Shown here: piece after piece, positions 1 to 5,945 of the stretch
Layout: the number at the start of each line of letters is the position of its first letter
How positions within the stretch are numbered: the stretch's first letter is position 1
Assembly (NCBI GenBank): GCA_035776675.1
Contig: DASTWO010000059.1
Span: 1 to 7,697, forward strand
Length of the DNA: 7,697 bases
DNA from: DASSOY01 sp035776675
Lineage (GTDB): Bacteria > Bacillota > Bacilli > Bacillales > DASSOY01
Direction of reading: 5' to 3'
The notes under the pieces: model-generated
What the model was told of the DNA's origin: nothing
Databases searched by the model: none
The model's input: the letters and a program-made list of their open reading frames with translations, nothing else
Translations under genes and position numbers: made by a program

Positions 1-205
1 TGCCAAGCAATTGAGTAATAGCGTAGACAAAGCTTTGGAACACACCGCTGACAGCGGAACTAAGTGAGGCAGTCGCAATCAGGCTGATGATGAATATCCC
101 GATGATACAAACCAGTGTGGTGTCACGCCTCATCATCATGACTACAATGATGGCGAGTATGAAAAAGAGATAGATCCAATGAATGGCTGTCAGTTCTACA
201 CCCAT
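1..205 (-). CDS. Multi-pass membrane protein of unknown function, N-terminal fragment
   Basis: Reading the minus strand from the ATG at 205-203, an open frame of 68 codons runs to the left edge of the window without a stop, so the gene is cut by the window rather than broken. A strong ribosome binding site (GGGAGG) lies about 6 nt before the start. The protein begins MGVELTAIHWIY. It has a hydrophobic segment at about residues 9-25, a short charged turn (RRD, 26-28), and a second hydrophobic segment at about 30-47. This is the usual look of the first two helices of an integral membrane protein, possibly a transporter or permease. I do not recognise the family with confidence. It is transcribed divergently from the ABC-lia operon and shares its upstream region. 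I found no convincing promoter for it. Confidence 0.75.
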   Translation of the reverse strand, partial: MGVELTAIHWIYLFFILAIIVVMMMRRDTTLVCIIGIFIISLIATASLSSAVSGVFQSFVYAITQLLG

Positions 206-253
206 AAATTTCCCTCCCAATTTAAAGATCTTGTGGCCAGAGGCAGGAGTTCG

Positions 254-265
254 GACCTTTAGGTC
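254..265. repeat. Short palindrome GACCT-TT-AGGTC
   Basis: This 12-base sequence has two perfect 5-base arms separated by TT. It lies about 50 nt upstream of the minus-strand membrane protein start and about 190 nt upstream of the operon promoter. It could be an operator half-site pair for the divergent gene, but a 10-base match of this kind can also occur by chance. Confidence 0.3.
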
Positions 266-280
266 AGTGTTTGCAAGGTT

Positions 281-338
281 TCTTGAACGGAAGTTGTCTT
301 TGGCATCCTGCTTTGTTGTTTCTGTCCTCTGTTCAAGA
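281..338. repeat. 8-bp inverted repeat TCTTGAAC / GTTCAAGA
   Basis: The arms at 281-288 and 331-338 are perfect reverse complements with 42 nt between them. A second small hairpin (TTGGG-TTTACG-CCCAA, 340-355) follows at once. Together they could form a two-hairpin RNA if the region is transcribed, but I find no promoter just upstream on the plus strand. Function unknown. Confidence 0.3.
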
Positions 339-405
339 GTTGGGTTTACGCCCAATTGTGATAACAGGATATGCTGTGGGGCCGGATGTGGTGCAAGACG
401 CGGGA

Positions 406-423
406 CTCCGTCTGGAGACGGAG
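406..423. promoter_or_regulatory. Perfect 7-4-7 palindrome, candidate LiaR-type operator
   Basis: CTCCGTC and GACGGAG are perfect 7-base arms separated by TGGA. The site ends 21 nt before the -35 box of the operon promoter, so it is centred about 65 bases upstream of the predicted transcript start, a usual place for an activating response regulator of the LuxR/NarL type. From memory, LiaR of Bacillus subtilis binds a weakly conserved inverted repeat with 7-4-7 spacing; I could not check that consensus here. No T-run follows on either strand, so it is not an intrinsic terminator. Autoregulation by the LiaR encoded downstream is an inference. Confidence 0.4.
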
Positions 424-444
424 GAAAAACCGTTCCATAGGTCG

Positions 445-473
445 TTAAACGGCGATTCATTGAAGGTTACAAT
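445..473 (+). promoter_or_regulatory. Candidate sigma-A promoter of the ABC-lia operon
   Basis: A -35-like TTAAAC (445-450) and a -10-like TACAAT (468-473) are separated by 17 nt. The -10 box matches consensus at 5 of 6 positions; the -35 box is weak, matching at 3 of 6, which suits a promoter that needs an activator. The predicted start is near 480, about 40 nt before the GTG at 521. A start this far right argues against translation beginning at the ATG at 482. Confidence 0.5.
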
Positions 474-520
474 ACTTATAGATGGAAGACAAAAGGATAT
501 TTAAAGGGAGCGTGAAAGAA

Positions 521-1474
521 GTGAGCGCGGTCTATGAAGTACGGAATCTCGACAAACAATATAAAAAAGGCAAAGTCCATGCGAACAGAAATATTTCATT
601 TACCGTACAAAAGGGAGAAATCCTTGGTGTATTCGGACCCAACGGGGCTGGAAAGTCGACCCTTATCAAGCAAATGGTCGGCCATATTCAGCCTACATCC
701 GGAACGATCACGTTCCGTGGCGAAAGTATCTTTAAACAAACGAAACGGATCGCGCGGCTTGTCGCGTACTATGCTCAGGAGCCACATGCGATGGAATCAC
801 TAAAAGTTTGGGAGGTCATAACTTTCACCGGTCGATTGCGGGGAATGTCCAGGAAAGAAGCTGAACTTGATGCCGAAGAATTGTTGGATCGCTTGCGGCT
901 AAGCGAAGTTCGGAACAAGTTGATGAAACGGATTTCGGGCGGGCAAAAACGGCTTGTCGGCATTGCCACAGCATTGATCGGCAATATGGAAGTGTTGATT
1001 CTTGACGAACCGACCAACGAATTGGATCCGGAGAACCGCAGGTTAATCTGGAATTTGATTCTGGAGTATAACCGGACACGGGGTGTTACCGTCTTGCTTG
1101 TGACACACAACGTGCTGGAAGCTGAACAAGTTGTGGATCGGGTGATGATGGTCGATCACGGAGAGTTGTTGGCCATTGATACGGTCGGCAATTTGAAAGG
1201 CATGGTAGATCAACGATTGCGTATTGAAGTAACCTCCAGTTTCGGGAAACGGGAGATCACAGAAAAGGTACTCAAGCAATGGGGAGAAATGGAAGTGCTG
1301 AGTGAAAACCGGTTGCGCTTGATGGTGCCGAAGGAAGAAGCAGGAGACGTTTTGAATGAAATTGTGGAGCGGAGCGAAGAAATGGCGTGTGAGGAATACA
1401 AATTGATTCCTCCGAGTCTTGAGGATGTCTATTTTCGTTTAGGTGGAAAGGATGAGTTGGCCCATGCAGAATGA
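521..1474 (+). CDS. ABC-2 type transporter, ATP-binding protein
   Basis: This 317-residue protein is the nucleotide-binding subunit of an ABC exporter and would power the permease encoded next. It shows Walker A GPNGAGKST (39-47), the Q-loop glutamine Q86 in YYAQEP, the signature ISGGQ (138-142), Walker B LILDEP (159-164), a D-loop ELD (167-169) and the switch histidine H196 in VTHN, so it should be active. A C-terminal extension of about 90 residues (about 228-317), ending with a PPSLEDVYFRL motif, is typical of CcmA-like exporter ATPases. I chose the GTG at 521 because AAAGGGAG (503-510) lies 10 nt upstream. The in-frame GTG at 512 is only 1 nt from that site, and the ATG at 482 has no ribosome binding site and sits on the predicted transcript start. 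The substrate is unknown; drug, peptide or lipid export fits the Lia context. Confidence 0.92.
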   Translation: MSAVYEVRNLDKQYKKGKVHANRNISFTVQKGEILGVFGPNGAGKSTLIKQMVGHIQPTSGTITFRGESIFKQTKRIARLVAYYAQEPHAMESLKVWEVITFTGRLRGMSRKEAELDAEELLDRLRLSEVRNKLMKRISGGQKRLVGIATALIGNMEVLILDEPTNELDPENRRLIWNLILEYNRTRGVTVLLVTHNVLEAEQVVDRVMMVDHGELLAIDTVGNLKGMVDQRLRIEVTSSFGKREITEKVLKQWGEMEVLSENRLRLMVPKEEAGDVLNEIVERSEEMACEEYKLIPPSLEDVYFRLGGKDELAHAE

Positions 1475-2279
1475 GCTTGCACGTGGAAAAAGAAAGGCTG
1501 AAAGTGAATCGGTAACCTATTCTGTGGCAGCATTTACTAAACAAAAGCTTGTGGAGATCTGGATTTTGTTTCGGATTCAATTCGCTGAAATTCGGGATTC
1601 CTGGATGTGGGTGATTGGGCTGGCTTCCATGTTTCCTTTCACAACTCTGTTGTTCTTGAAGTTCTATACAGTCAACCCGACGCCGGAAATGATGATGAGA
1701 ATGATAACGGGAAATATGGTGTTCGCCATCATTGTGATGGGGATTAACGCTCTCGCCCAGGAAATTTCCTTCCAGAAGCATCAGGGGCATTTCATGTTCT
1801 ATGCTTCATTGCCGATTGCGAAGCTTAATTTTGTAATAGCTGTGTTTATCCGTGGTTTCATGACATCGTTTCCGTCAGTCGTCATATTGGCCGTAATCGG
1901 ACAGCTTGTCTACGGGATTCAGTTCCATTATAGTTTGGGTATGATACCGGTTTTGCTATTGGCGGTGTTTTCATGTGCGGGCATCGGAACAGCGCTCGGG
2001 TTCATATCGCCGAATCATCAATTTACCAACATGTTTGCACAGACTTTGTTAATGGTGATCAGTTTCTTGTCGCCTGTTATGGTAACGATGGATATGCTGC
2101 CGAAGGTCTTGCAGTGGGTGGCGTATATATTTCCGACAACCTACGTTGCAGCGGCTTTTCGAGAGTTGTTCCTTTCCGGATGGTCGCCTGATGTCACACG
2201 CAATGTTCTTATTCTGGCCGGTTATGTAATATTATCTTTTTTCGTGATACTGAAAACCGTACAATGGCGCGTAGAATAG
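1452..2279 (+). CDS. ABC-2 type transporter, permease protein
   Basis: This integral membrane protein of 275 residues is the likely partner of the preceding ATPase. After a charged cytoplasmic N-terminus of about 50 residues, it has about six hydrophobic segments: roughly 51-70, 86-104, 126-153, 162-184, 194-213 and 250-268. A stretch with PLPKVL-like and FPTTYVAAAFRE character (about 213-238) before the last helix is typical of ABC-2 permeases, where it forms a short amphipathic part. The ATG at 1452 is preceded by AGGTGG (1441-1446) at 5 nt; a GTG at 1443 lacks such a site. The gene overlaps the ATPase gene by 23 nt, which points to translational coupling and an obligate complex. The family assignment is firm, the transported substrate is not known. 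Confidence 0.9.
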   Translation: MSWPMQNELARGKRKAESESVTYSVAAFTKQKLVEIWILFRIQFAEIRDSWMWVIGLASMFPFTTLLFLKFYTVNPTPEMMMRMITGNMVFAIIVMGINALAQEISFQKHQGHFMFYASLPIAKLNFVIAVFIRGFMTSFPSVVILAVIGQLVYGIQFHYSLGMIPVLLLAVFSCAGIGTALGFISPNHQFTNMFAQTLLMVISFLSPVMVTMDMLPKVLQWVAYIFPTTYVAAAFRELFLSGWSPDVTRNVLILAGYVILSFFVILKTVQWRVE

Positions 2280-2292
2280 TGAGGGATGAATG

Positions 2293-3087
2293 ATGCGAAG
2301 ACTATCTGCAACCCAATTCTTGTTAGCGATTTGTTTTGTTGGCTTTGGGATTTTGTTGCTTCTTGTCAATACGGGAATTATTTCCGTGGAAATAACAGAA
2401 GCGATTGTCTTTTGTTATCCGTTTTTGTTGGTTTTGCTCGGCTTGTTCTGGTGCTCAAAGGCTTTGTTTTCTAAATGGAGGCGCGGAAGTCTCTTCTGGG
2501 GTATTATTTTCATCGTATTCGGCGGTCTGTTGATAGCTGACCGGTTTGATGTCATGACTTTCACATTAGATATGGTTTGGAAGTTGTGGCCGTTACTTCT
2601 CATTTATATTGGTTTCAAGATTCTTGCGGGGCGGAAGGTTCATATGAATGTTGATCTCGGTGACTTCGACGGGGATCGCGCTGCGAGGAAAAAAGCAATG
2701 AAAGAACGAATGAAAAGCCAGAAACAAAGCTGGCGGTTGGTTTCCGATGCCAAGTACACCGGGGAGAATTGGTCAGTGGAGCCGATGGATCGCTCAACCG
2801 GAGTGGCGGATTATAAGTTTGATTTCACAAAAACCTTTATTCCGGAGAAGGAAACGCCTATTAAACTTTCAGGGTGGGTAGGCGATATTAAGATTAAGGT
2901 TCCGGAAGATGTGGCCTTTTCGGTTATGGCTACTGCCAGTGTTGGGGACATCCGAGTTGATGATATGAAGGAAGAAGGACTTCTTAAAGACTTCTATTAT
3001 GCGACGGAAGGTTACGAAGAGGCCGAACGAAAATTGGTTTTTGATTTTCATTTCAAAGTGCTTGACCTGAGGATTGACCGGGTTTAA
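2293..3087 (+). CDS. liaF: LiaF-like membrane inhibitor of the LiaSR two-component system
   Basis: The 264-residue product has four N-terminal hydrophobic helices (about 9-28, 36-58, 67-83 and 97-112), a basic linker (about 130-147), and a soluble C-terminal domain (about 150-264) with a repeated beta-strand pattern: KLSGWVGDIKIKVP, then ASVGDIRVD, ending VLDLRIDRV. This is the layout of LiaF/YvqF proteins, whose C-terminal 'cell wall-active antibiotics response' domain is known to hold LiaS inactive without envelope stress. It is slightly longer than B. subtilis LiaF (about 240 residues as I recall). The ATG at 2293 has GAGGG 7 nt upstream; the ATG at 2290 is too close to it. It begins 13 nt after the permease stop and ends 11 nt before the kinase. 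The adjacent kinase and regulator make the identification strong. Confidence 0.87.
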   Translation: MRRLSATQFLLAICFVGFGILLLLVNTGIISVEITEAIVFCYPFLLVLLGLFWCSKALFSKWRRGSLFWGIIFIVFGGLLIADRFDVMTFTLDMVWKLWPLLLIYIGFKILAGRKVHMNVDLGDFDGDRAARKKAMKERMKSQKQSWRLVSDAKYTGENWSVEPMDRSTGVADYKFDFTKTFIPEKETPIKLSGWVGDIKIKVPEDVAFSVMATASVGDIRVDDMKEEGLLKDFYYATEGYEEAERKLVFDFHFKVLDLRIDRV

Positions 3088-3098
3088 GGGGGAGAAAG

Positions 3099-4148
3099 AT
3101 GGCGAGGTTTACGAACATTCGTTGGAAGTTATTGAAATCGGTATTTCTTTCTTCTCTTTACACGGCTCTGGTTGTATTTGTGATATTGCAAGTGTGGTTT
3201 CTGATTCAGCCTCAATTGCAGAGCATTCTGGTGAGTGTGGTCACGACGGTCGCTATTTTTATTGTTTCTTTTATCGTTGATCTGTCATATCGTTATAACG
3301 AGAATCGCCAGTTGAAAAAGCAACTTGAGGATTTGTCCACCTATATTACCGTGCTGGCGCGCGGGAATTTGTCTCAGCGCATGCGGGCAGCGGGTGATGA
3401 CGAGATTGCTTCCATTGCGAGAGAGTTAAATGAGCTGGCTGACAAAATTGAAAAGCAAGTCGGTTCGTTGCAAAAACTGGCGAATGAAAAGGCGGAGTTG
3501 GCCGAGCAGTCCAGATCCGCGGCGGCCATTGAGGAGCGGCAGCGGATCGCCCGAGATCTACATGACGCGGTCAGTCAACAATTGTTTGCGTTAAGCATGA
3601 TGTCGTCGGCTTCGCTGAAGTTGGTTGATCGGGATGTCGCGGCTGCCAAGCAACAGATGGAAGAAGTCGCTGATATTGCGGCAAAAGCGCAAGGGGAAAT
3701 GCGCGCGCTCTTGCTTCATTTACGCCCTGTCCATTTATCAGGAGATTCCCTTTCTGTCGGTGTCAAGAAGCTTGTGGATGAGTTGGAAGCCAAATCCGAT
3801 ATTGATTTCGAACTGACTTTAAGCGAATTGAGCCACGTGCCCAAAGGGATTGAAGATCACTTGTTTCGCATTGTGCAAGAGGGACTCGCCAATGCCTTGC
3901 GCCATTCCGGCGCTTCTATGATCCGAATTGAATTTTATGAGAAAGGCCGTTATGTCTATTGCCATCTACGGGATGACGGGATCGGGTTTGATATTGGAAA
4001 TGAGAAGAAAGCTTCGTATGGCTTGAAAACAATGAAAGAGCGTTGTGAGGAAATCGGCGGTACCATGACAGTGACTTCTCGTGAGGGCGAAGGGACTGCC
4101 CTTGATGTGAGGGTGCCGGTTAGTGAGGGAGGCAATTACCTTGGATAA
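3099..4148 (+). CDS. liaS: LiaS-like sensor histidine kinase (intramembrane-sensing type)
   Basis: This 349-residue membrane kinase has two helices (about 12-35 and 43-63) joined by a loop of only about 7 residues, so it lacks an extracellular sensor domain. Such kinases sense through the membrane or a partner protein, here presumably LiaF. A HAMP domain (about 62-115) and a coiled coil (about 112-140) follow. The HisKA_3 dimerisation motif RQRIARDLHDAVSQQL carries the phosphoacceptor H155. The ATPase domain has an N-box with N265 (QEGLANALRHS), a G1 box DDGIGFD (292-298) and a G2 region SYGLKTMKER (306-315). All key residues are present. The ATG at 3099 follows AAGGGGGAG (3086-3094), and the stop overlaps the liaR start by 8 nt. 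B. subtilis LiaS is of similar length. The inferred partner is the response regulator encoded next. Confidence 0.9.
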   Translation: MARFTNIRWKLLKSVFLSSLYTALVVFVILQVWFLIQPQLQSILVSVVTTVAIFIVSFIVDLSYRYNENRQLKKQLEDLSTYITVLARGNLSQRMRAAGDDEIASIARELNELADKIEKQVGSLQKLANEKAELAEQSRSAAAIEERQRIARDLHDAVSQQLFALSMMSSASLKLVDRDVAAAKQQMEEVADIAAKAQGEMRALLLHLRPVHLSGDSLSVGVKKLVDELEAKSDIDFELTLSELSHVPKGIEDHLFRIVQEGLANALRHSGASMIRIEFYEKGRYVYCHLRDDGIGFDIGNEKKASYGLKTMKERCEEIGGTMTVTSREGEGTALDVRVPVSEGGNYLG

Positions 4149-4782
4149 GATTCAAATCATGATTGTCGATGATCATGACATGGTGAGACGTGGGCTTTAC
4201 GCCTATCTGGCGATCGAAGATGATTTCGATATTGTCTGCCAGGCTTCAAGTGGAAACGAGGCGGTGAAATGGGCGCGCGAGCTGTCTCCGGATGTCATCT
4301 TGATGGATTTGGTTATGGAAAACGGCAATGGGATCGAGGTGACAAAGGAGATCATTTCTTTCCTGCCGGGCTGTAAGATTATCATACTAACGAGCTTCTA
4401 TGATGATGAGAAGGTCTTTCCGGCGATTGAAGCCGGGGCTTTCAGCTATTTGTTGAAAACCGCTTCGGCTGATGAGATCGCTTCTACAATTCGCAAAGCC
4501 GTGGCCGATGAGCCGGTGATTGAATCGAAGGTGGCGGAGAAAATGATGACCCGTTTCCGCGGAGCGGGAAAATCGCAGCTTCACGACGAGCTGACTAAGC
4601 GAGAACGTGAGGTTTTGGCGTTGATCGGAGAAGGGAAGACAAACCGGGAAATGGCAGATGAGCTGTTCATCGGGTTGAAAACGGTGAAGACCCATGTGAG
4701 CAATATCTTAGGCAAGTTGGAAGTTTCCGACCGGACCCAGGCGGCGATATATGCGAATCGGAACGGAATTGTTCGGAAGTGA
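4141..4782 (+). CDS. liaR: LiaR-like response regulator (NarL/FixJ family)
   Basis: The product of 213 residues has a receiver domain (about 3-120) with acidic pocket D10/D11, phosphoacceptor D56 in VILMDLV, conserved T84 and conserved K106. It then has a LuxR-type helix-turn-helix (about 148-210) beginning LTKREREVLALIGEG, with the recognition helix around LKTVKTHVSNILGKL. It should be phosphorylated by the adjacent LiaS and activate envelope-stress genes. I chose the TTG at 4141 because GAGGGAGG (4125-4132) lies 8 nt upstream, and because the length then fits LiaR (about 211 residues). The GTG at 4123 would place that site inside the gene. The start overlaps the liaS stop in the sequence TTGGATAA, so translation is probably coupled. 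The match to LiaR rests on domain order, sequence character and the liaF-liaS-liaR gene order. Confidence 0.9.
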   Translation: MDKIQIMIVDDHDMVRRGLYAYLAIEDDFDIVCQASSGNEAVKWARELSPDVILMDLVMENGNGIEVTKEIISFLPGCKIIILTSFYDDEKVFPAIEAGAFSYLLKTASADEIASTIRKAVADEPVIESKVAEKMMTRFRGAGKSQLHDELTKREREVLALIGEGKTNREMADELFIGLKTVKTHVSNILGKLEVSDRTQAAIYANRNGIVRK

Positions 4783-4799
4783 GAGAGAAGGAAAAGGAC

Positions 4800-4847
4800 T
4801 AGAAGCAGGGATATTGGAAGGTAGCATCGAAATAGTTTTAGAAGCAG
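4800..4847. repeat. 9-bp direct repeat TAGAAGCAG upstream of fadH
   Basis: TAGAAGCAG occurs at 4800-4808 and again at 4839-4847, 39 bases apart, in the 94-nt gap between liaR and fadH. The repeats could be a pair of regulator sites for fadH, but no known operator consensus is recognised. A -10-like TATAAA lies just downstream at 4853-4858, without a good -35 box at 16-18 nt. No terminator is visible after liaR, so fadH may also be read from the upstream operon. Confidence 0.25.
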
Positions 4848-4876
4848 TTCATTATAAAATAGAGTGGTGATTGCTG

Positions 4877-5650
4877 ATGAGATTGGAAGGCAAGACGGCA
4901 ATTGTGACGGGCGGCAGTAACGGCATGGGGAAAGCAATGGCGTTGAGATTCGCGGCGGAAGGCGCCAATGTCGTCATCACCGGTCGAAACGAGGAAAGGT
5001 TGCATTCGGCGGAAAAGGAGGTAGAGAAAGAGACTGGCGTGAAGGTTCTGACTGTTCAGATGGACGTTCGAGATCTAGACGGCGTTGGAAGAATGGTAGA
5101 GGAAACGAAGAAGCGGTTTGGCGGGATCGATATTCTAGTCAATAATGCGGCCGGGAACTTTATTTGTCCGGCAGAAGATTTGTCTGAGAACGGATGGAAA
5201 GCCGTGATCGACATTTGCCTCAACGGAACGTGGAATTGCACGCAGGCGGTCGGCAAAGAAATGATCGCGCAAGGAAGCGGTGGAGTGATGCTGAACATGG
5301 TGGCTACATATGCATGGACCGGGGCACCGGGTGTTGTCCATTCGGCGGCAGCCAAAGGAGGTATTCTGGCGATGACCCGGTCGTTGGCCGTTGAATGGGG
5401 CCGTTATGGGATCCGTGTGAATGCGATGGCGCCGGGGCCGATTGAGAACACGGGTGGAGCTGAGAGATTGTTCGATTCGGAGAAGGCGATTGAGCAAATC
5501 GCCAGGACCAACCCGTTGCGGCGAACCGGTAAGGTGGAAGAAATTAGCGAGGCGGCGACATTTCTGGTTTCAGACCAATCGAAATACATAAACGGAGATT
5601 GCATGACCGTCGATGGCGGCCAATGGATGGCTAACAGCCGTTATATGTAA
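4877..5650 (+). CDS. fadH: 2,4-dienoyl-CoA reductase, SDR family (FadH)
   Basis: This 257-residue short-chain dehydrogenase should reduce 2,4-dienoyl-CoA with NADPH, an auxiliary step in beta-oxidation of polyunsaturated fatty acids. The cofactor motif is TGGSNGMG (11-18), with R37 of TGRN placed to favour NADPH. NNAAGNF is at 89-95, and GPIENTGGAERLF and YINGDC lie near the C-terminus. The classical SDR tyrosine of YxxxK is replaced by serine (S156, with K160), and a tyrosine stands 15 residues before the lysine (Y145). From memory this is the arrangement in human mitochondrial DECR1 (Tyr199, Ser210, Lys214), so it is a family trait rather than a defect. The sequence also strongly resembles B. 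subtilis FadH. The ATG at 4877 follows GTGGTGA at about 6 nt; a TTG at 4871 lacks spacing. It has no obvious functional link to the lia genes. Confidence 0.9.
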   Translation: MRLEGKTAIVTGGSNGMGKAMALRFAAEGANVVITGRNEERLHSAEKEVEKETGVKVLTVQMDVRDLDGVGRMVEETKKRFGGIDILVNNAAGNFICPAEDLSENGWKAVIDICLNGTWNCTQAVGKEMIAQGSGGVMLNMVATYAWTGAPGVVHSAAAKGGILAMTRSLAVEWGRYGIRVNAMAPGPIENTGGAERLFDSEKAIEQIARTNPLRRTGKVEEISEAATFLVSDQSKYINGDCMTVDGGQWMANSRYM

Positions 5651-5658
5651 AATCCATT

Positions 5659-5687
5659 TTGACATCAAGCTGAATTCCACCTATAAT
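5659..5687 (+). promoter_or_regulatory. Perfect-consensus sigma-A promoter of the ABC-F leader
   Basis: TTGACA (5659-5664) and TATAAT (5682-5687) are separated by exactly 17 nt, matching the housekeeping consensus at all twelve positions. The predicted transcript start is near 5694. It begins only 8 nt after the fadH stop and gives a leader of about 250 nt before the ABC-F start codon. Such a strong constitutive promoter ahead of a terminator is what one expects when control is exerted by attenuation rather than by initiation. Confidence 0.88.
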
Positions 5688-5725
5688 AAGAAAGAATCAA
5701 ATATTTGAACGGAAGGGAACGATAC

Positions 5726-5803
5726 TTGGGCCAATGCGTAACAATCCTATTTTATAAGAATCCATTTTCAATATGTCTTTTTGAAATTCGATTCCGGAGA
5801 TAG
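5726..5803 (+). CDS. Candidate leader peptide (uORF, 25 codons, TTG start)
   Basis: A ribosome binding site GGAAGGG (5711-5717) lies 8 nt before a TTG at 5726. This opens a 25-codon frame that begins MGQCVTILFYKN and ends FRR before TAG at 5801-5803. The frame almost exactly spans the leader hairpin, and its stop codon lies within the hairpin's 3' strand. By analogy with known leaders of ABC-F and erm genes, a ribosome slowed by an antibiotic early in this frame would change RNA folding. A nested ATG frame of 7 codons (5734-5757, MRNNPIL) could be used instead, but its start is 16 nt from the site. There is no proof that either is translated; the peptide matches nothing I recognise. Confidence 0.5.
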   Translation: MGQCVTILFYKNPFSICLFEIRFRR

Positions 5804-5818
5804 GATTGGTTTGCCCAA
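5726..5818 (+). promoter_or_regulatory. Long leader hairpin overlapping the uORF
   Basis: Four nested perfect pairings make one extended imperfect hairpin. TTGGGC (5726-5731) pairs with GCCCAA (5813-5818). CAATCCTAT (5742-5750) pairs with ATAGGATTG (5800-5808). GAATC (5758-5762) pairs with GATTC (5790-5794). TTTCAA (5766-5771) pairs with TTGAAA (5781-5786), closing a 9-nt loop. The 9-bp helix is the core. Translation of the uORF would open this structure, which makes it a likely sensor element of an attenuator. Confidence 0.7.
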
Positions 5819-5921
5819 ATACAAGTCGTGGAGTATCTTCTCTTAGAAACGCCTAATCAGTGTACTTTTTTTATTACCACATGGGCGTGGCTTGTTTGTT
5901 GACGAGTAGACAGTCCTCTCT
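5798..5921 (+). promoter_or_regulatory. Predicted antiterminator pairing
   Basis: Positions 5798-5808 (AGATAGGATTG) can pair with 5911-5921 (CAGTCCTCTCT) at 10 of 11 positions, including one G-U pair and one mismatch (5801 with 5918). The first strand is the 3' arm of the leader hairpin and the second is the 5' arm of the terminator, so this helix excludes both. It should form only if the hairpin's 5' arm is masked, for example by a stalled ribosome on the uORF. A further possible pairing, 5836-5843 with the ribosome binding site at 5929-5936 (8 bp, two G-U), could add translational control. Between these elements, 5819-5910 holds a T7 run (5866-5872) without a good stem. Confidence 0.6.
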
Positions 5922-5945
5922 GGGATCAAGGGAGGATTTTTTTTT
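5914..5945 (+). terminator. Intrinsic terminator (attenuator) whose 3' arm is the ABC-F ribosome binding site
   Basis: TCCTCTCT (5914-5921) pairs with AGGGAGGA (5929-5936) over 8 bp with one G-U, around a 7-nt loop, and nine T residues follow (5937-5945). The ATG of the ABC-F gene comes directly after the last T. The 3' arm AGGGAGG is also the only ribosome binding site for that gene, 10 nt from the ATG. The same stem would therefore both stop transcription and hide the translation start. Its position makes it a conditional terminator, not the end of fadH. Confidence 0.88.

Larger units (their letters stand above)
206..520. other. Divergent intergenic region with several inverted repeats
   Basis: I see no supportable gene in these 315 bases. 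The region lies between the minus-strand membrane protein and the plus-strand ABC-lia operon. It holds four inverted repeats: GACCT/AGGTC at 254-265, TCTTGAAC/GTTCAAGA at 281-288 and 331-338, TTGGG/CCCAA at 340-355, and a perfect CTCCGTC/GACGGAG at 406-423. A candidate plus-strand promoter follows at 445-473. Short open frames here lack ribosome binding sites. Confidence 0.6.

Noticed and set aside
406..430. Intrinsic terminator at the CTCCGTC/GACGGAG hairpin
   Set aside because: The plus strand is followed by GAAAAACC rather than T residues. On the minus strand the T-run comes before the stem, not after it.
271..504. A 77-codon plus-strand frame starting at TTG 271
   Set aside because: No ribosome binding site, no recognised family, and it runs through the palindrome and the candidate promoter and towards the ABC start. 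The frame at 183-440 fails for the same reasons and also overlaps the minus-strand gene.
482..520. ATG at 482 as the start of the ABC ATPase
   Set aside because: There is no ribosome binding site at a usable distance and it would sit on the predicted transcript start; GTG 521 has AAAGGGAG 10 nt upstream.
1272..1790. A 172-codon minus-strand frame across the ATPase-permease junction
   Set aside because: Its composition is unlike a real protein (many His, Ser and Pro), and it lies opposite two well-supported overlapping genes.
5694..5820. 6S-like RNA or a MITE for the long hairpin downstream of a strong promoter
   Set aside because: The hairpin is coupled by an alternative pairing to a terminator directly before the ABC-F start, there is no terminator right after the hairpin, and no flanking target duplication is visible.
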